This document shows positions 60,134-64,000 of a stretch of 64,000 bases of DNA, one piece after another (the first letter of the stretch is position 1; the number at the start of each line of letters is the position of its first letter). The DNA lies in NCBI GenBank assembly GCA_023333565.1, contig JAJKFH010001865.1, forward strand, positions 2,046,001 through 2,110,000, written 5' to 3'. A program made the translations under genes and the position numbers. A model generated the notes under the pieces. It was not told the DNA's origin and ran no database searches. It saw only the letters and a list, made by a program, of their open reading frames with translations. Origin of the DNA: Puffinus mauretanicus (lineage: Eukaryota; Chordata; Aves; Procellariiformes; Procellariidae).

Positions 60134-61112
60134 AAACTTGAAGCAATTGAACTGAATTTCAAAAGTGCTGGGAAGTTGCTTGCTGTGGCAACCTCCGTCT
60201 GGAATCAGTGGTGAGGGTAGAGATCTAAGTTGTTCAGGAGGACAGGCAATGGGCAGTGGGTTTATTCTGTATCATTGCCAGCTCTGTGGACATTTGAGTA
60301 GAAAATATAGTGGAAATAGTGGCTGTATCAGGTCTGCCAGCTTTTCTGATCTTATTGCAAGGCTTGCTGCTGTTTTCCTTACTCTGTCCCAACAATTGTA
60401 GTCATATGATTGCACAAGAATTTTGGCCTTGATTTATTGAGAATTTCTAAACCCCAGGTTAGGGAGGAAAAGCATGAACAAATGAGACTACAAATGTGCA
60501 TGAGATACTCAGAGCTAAATAAGAATGAATTTTAAATTCAATCTTTTTGTAAATTCATTGGTTTTTTGGTGCTACTCACTAATTTTTGGAAGCTTCCTCA
60601 AGATTTTTTCCATGTTTGAGGTTGGCAGGAGTGGTGTATTTCCTTTTCAAGGCATATCCTCCACAATGCAAACAGCTGGAAGAGGCTCCTACAGGAAGCA
60701 AGTTCTCTCCGAAGTGAGACGATTTGGAAGGACCCAGCACAGTGTCTCTCTCTTTATCTTTTTAGATTTTCTGAAGTATGAAAGCAAGTCCACAGTTCAG
60801 CAAAAGTCTCGCAAACAATATGTTTGCTGTCTGACTGCTACTGTAGTAACCATTTTTCTTAAGTAAAAGCAAACATGAGCCAGCAGGAGTTCTGTGCATT
60901 AGTTTAAGGGTAATAGACATAATGGCATTTTGTCTGGACTAACTTTCTTGCAAGAATGTCTTCTGAGCTATTTCTCAGATGAGAAAAAAAAGTCTTTTTC
61001 CAGAATGGGTGAATAAATTTGTAATGATTTTTAGGTGTATTACCTGTATCTGAAGTTCCTGTAGTGTCCAGGCTCATCTTACAGCCATTTCTTCACTTAA
61101 ATGGCCAGTAAA
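60098..61112. other. Flank beyond the provirus break, no gene seen
   Basis: Immediately after the break the sequence has no LTR, polypurine tract or pol similarity. The open frame at 60525-60866 lacks recognisable motifs. I see no duplication of the 5' flank GTCAT at the break, so the edge was made by deletion or rearrangement rather than by integration. Confidence 0.55.
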
Positions 61113-61246
61113 TGCTGGAATTATTTAAAAGACGTGTAGATGAGGTCCTTAGGGACATGGTGTAGTGGGCATGGTGTGTTGGGTTGACGGTTGGACACGA
61201 TGATCTTAGAGGTCTTTTCCAACCTTAATGATTCTATGATTCTATG
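61113..61246 (+). mobile_element. CR1 3'-end fragment, same subfamily as the 44.6-kb copy
   Basis: About 134 bp from CTGGAATTATTTAAAAGACG to the terminal ATTCTATGATTCTATG. It matches 45006-45135 nearly base for base, including GTGTAGATGAGG, TTAGGGACATGGTGTAGTGG and TTTTCCAACCTTAATG. It covers only the last codons of ORF2 and the 3' UTR, so it has no coding capacity. Confidence 0.94.
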
Positions 61247-64000
61247 TCATACAGTCATCATGCAAGCAAGGAACTTTATTTGAGTTTATGCTTTGTCAAA
61301 ATACTATGTATTATGACAAAGAAAGAGTAGAAATGAAAGAACGCCGTAAAGAAGACAACAGAGGTGATGTTAAATATGCTAAATCCATGCATATAGTAAC
61401 AGAAAAAATCTATAATTAAAGAAGGATTTTTTCCTCATTTTCATTCTCTAACTTGGTTGCAAAACTCACTTAAAGTGTAAAGCCAATTTTAAAATTACAT
61501 GTTTTCCTGTAGTTACTACCTAGAATCATAACTAATTGTAACATAGATTCTACCTAACAAATTTAATTTAAAAGTCTCTAATCTGCTTCACTCTCTAGAT
61601 AGGATATGAGAAAATTAAGATTCAGTGATTTTATTTTTTTCCCAACTATCCTAATTAAAATTACTTACCACGTACATTGTCTGCCTTCTATCATGCTCTG
61701 TCTTGCTGCTGAGATAGAATCAAGTTTAATTATAAATGAAATCTGTATTTTATCCTCTCTGTAGAATCCACAATAGAGATGACAGGGAATAAGAATTTAA
61801 CTGAAATGATGAAGTTAAACCAACAAGTTTTACTGTTTGTTTGAGTCTCAACAGTACAAAGTGTGAGAAAAAAAATAACTGAATCACCATGGAAGAACTC
61901 TCTCCTTTTTGTAAATTCTTTCTTCTCTATGATTTATGTTCTTCAGATGCTGAATTCAGAAATATAAATTGTTAAGCACAGATTTTTATCTTGAATACCA
62001 ACACAAACATTTTCACTGTCTTTTTAGCGTACATCTTTCCTTTTAAAGATGCATAGATAACTGTTTCATGTCAAAGCAACTATTTCGCATCTATATTTAA
62101 TTTGTAAAGTTTTTTTATGCTTGTGATCTATTTACTGAAAAATGCAACATTATTTTATAGCCAGTGCTTCTTTTTTTACACCATCCGTTCCCATCCCAAC
62201 CCATCTCAGTCTATCTCATCCCATCCCTTAATGAAACATGATTTCTTTTCAAAAAGCAGAAAATATTCTAAAGCTGAAATCTAGCACATTAAATTTGCCA
62301 GTTCTCTAAAGTGCTATATAAAATTTGTTGGAAAAAGTTATTAACTTAAAATAATCTTTTTAATCCATTCCACGAACAATTTGTTTACAGCTTTTAACAT
62401 TTGTTTCTTCCCATGTTAACTTTTATTTTGTACATTATTTCTTAAATGCGCACACACGATTCTTGTAATGATTTATTCATTTGCAGAAAGCTACAGAAGT
62501 ATATAATCATGTCTATTTGGGCCAGACATTCCTAAAGCAATTGTCTTAGGCATATCCTGAACAGCCAGTATACAAAAACACACTCAATCTGTAAGTGATT
62601 ACTAAAGATCATTGCAAGCAATACAAAGATTATTTTTACATATCTTCATATTCTCATTTCTGTCTCTCTGACATGCTCATAATTATGCCAGTAATTCTCT
62701 GAAGAGGAAGAGTGCAATTGGCTGATAGCACTTTTGGAAAGACCATCCCTGTGGTTTGCTCTGGTGGATAACCAGCAGCTATTGACATGGTAGAGCTCAG
62801 AGAAATACAGTCTATAAAACAAGCTCTCGCTGTGTCTTCTCAGACCTAGCGATGTTTGAAAGAAGAGAGCCATAGAGCTGGCCAGAAGTCTGATAGCACC
62901 TATCAGTCCTGTGCTGTTTGGGTGGAGATTGCAAGTCGGTGCTCCAGAGAGGACTCCATTTATGTGTACCTGTTTCAGTGCTCTCTGGAAGAGAGCGATA
63001 GGCTTATTTGCTTTGAGACAACTGGCAAATGAGGACTCAAAAGTATTAGCTTTCTTTTTCGGATGGTTTCATTGACATCTAGCAGATGGCATTGGTGCAT
63101 TGTATTCAGTAATAGTTTCACATATTTTCACTGGCATCTCATAGTGTTTCAAACTTACGCAATGATTGAATACTTCTCTTTGTCAATATTATTTTGTATC
63201 CATTTTGTGTCCTACAGATACTGCTGCTTGTGGTGTGGCAGTTATTTTAGAAAGAAAGAATTTCTTACGTACTTCTAACCGTTGGTCATGCTTTCTCCAT
63301 TTTATAATACTTTTCTTCTGTATCTTATGGTAGAATCTTAGATATTGGAAGGAGGTGGCAGATTGTCCATTGCCCAAGGAAAGATGTGTGTATGATTCTT
63401 AAAGTAGAGAAATTTTGCAGTTCAGTTACAACAGTATTTACCAAAATAATTTCTACAAAAAGGTTAGAGGGCTATTTTTAATTAACCAGACTTTGACTGT
63501 TTCAGATGTGATTAGTAAACTGGATAAAATAGAACTATGTTCAACTTCAACTCAAAATTAGAATTAATAATGAATGTAAATCTCTTGAGATTCAAAAATA
63601 GTTTGCTAAGTTCTGTCTTTAGTTTTTGCATCTTTATACTTCCTGAGTCTAGAATCAATAGACTTCAGGGAAAGGTTATTCTAACTGTTCTTTGTCAGAC
63701 ACAGATGCAAAGCAGGGCATATAAAAGTATTTGGTGAGACTCCATTAATTTTAAATTTCCAGGTCAGTTTTTCAGTATTAGGAGTTTGCATTCTACAGAT
63801 AAGAAAGCAACAGTGGTGAAGAAAATTGTCCACTGCTTGTTTCAGAAAACTGGCAGCTTACCCTTGTTAATTTAATGAAACTTCAGGAAGATAAAACCAA
63901 TCATCTCACTTCATTTAGAAAAGATGTTTCACTTCTGTCCTTAGTATAAGCTTCATTGATTTTTATACCATTCAGACACGAAATAAGAATGTTAAGTTAT
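61247..64000. other. AT-rich non-coding DNA, no gene seen
   Basis: No gene or transposon recognised. A short CCATCCCA-type degenerate repeat occurs near 62180-62228. The open frames at 62646-62873, 63063-63278 and 63537-63737 lack supporting features. Confidence 0.55.

Noticed and set aside
63330..63360. TAGAATCTTAGATATTGGAAGG resembling a minus-strand CR1 end
   Set aside because: Too few matching bases beyond a generic AGAATC...GGAAGG pattern, and no continuation.
1..64000. CRISPR arrays, bacterial operons, riboswitches or phage genes
   Set aside because: Nothing of the kind appears; CR1 and ERV content shows vertebrate (avian) nuclear DNA.

Overview
The window looks like AT-rich, gene-poor nuclear DNA from a bird. 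Three kinds of sequence point there. First, at least seven CR1 non-LTR retrotransposon fragments, several ending in the ATTCTATG-type short tandem repeat typical of avian CR1. Second, four copies of one LTR family of the avian ERVL (class III) type, starting near TGTCCTGG and ending near CCACGACA. Third, a partial provirus attached to one of these LTRs. I found no host protein-coding gene, rRNA, tRNA, CRISPR array or bacterial-type operon. Most open frames outside the transposons are short, lack recognisable domains and are what AT-rich DNA gives by chance. The window could be intergenic or lie inside a very large intron.

Layout. 1-16178: unannotated AT-rich DNA with a tiny possible CR1 remnant at 6.5 kb and a GC-rich island at 12.0-12.7 kb that ends in a good splice-donor match (weak candidate exon). 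16179-16711: reverse-strand solo LTR. 19987-20253: CR1 3' end. 24862-24909: two abutting perfect hairpins. 27973-29015: reverse-strand CR1 with a broken reverse transcriptase (RT) frame. 36099-36158 and 36688-36754: hairpins, the second a perfect 29-bp inverted repeat. 38430-39836: an older, reverse-strand CR1. 41049-41147: an LTR collapsed to 99 bp between intact target duplications. 42012-42560: a full solo LTR with a perfect 5-bp target duplication. 43750-45291: three forward-strand CR1 3' ends in a row. 56577-60097: the partial provirus. 61113-61246: a last CR1 3' end.

The provirus is the most informative locus. In order it has a 581-bp 5' LTR with TATA box and poly(A) signal, a primer binding site (PBS) complementary to the last 23 nt of tRNA-Lys(CTT), and a short leader with a small upstream ORF. 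It then has an intact 358-codon ORF with several hydrophobic segments followed by about twelve 10-residue Thr/Pro-rich repeats. A single TGA codon, same frame, separates that ORF from gag. gag carries one frameshift and one internal TAG. After a terminal TAG, a protease-RT frame continues in the same frame as gag, with a hairpin 10 nt downstream of the TAG, and breaks off after RT motif A. Everything 3' of that, including the 3' LTR, is missing. The parts worth a second look are the membrane/repeat ORF upstream of gag, the possible stop-codon readthrough signal, and the long perfect inverted repeat at 36.7 kb.

Limits: family assignments rest on recognising motifs and on comparing copies within the window. 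No database search was run, and transposon edges are accurate to roughly 5-20 bp unless target duplications define them.
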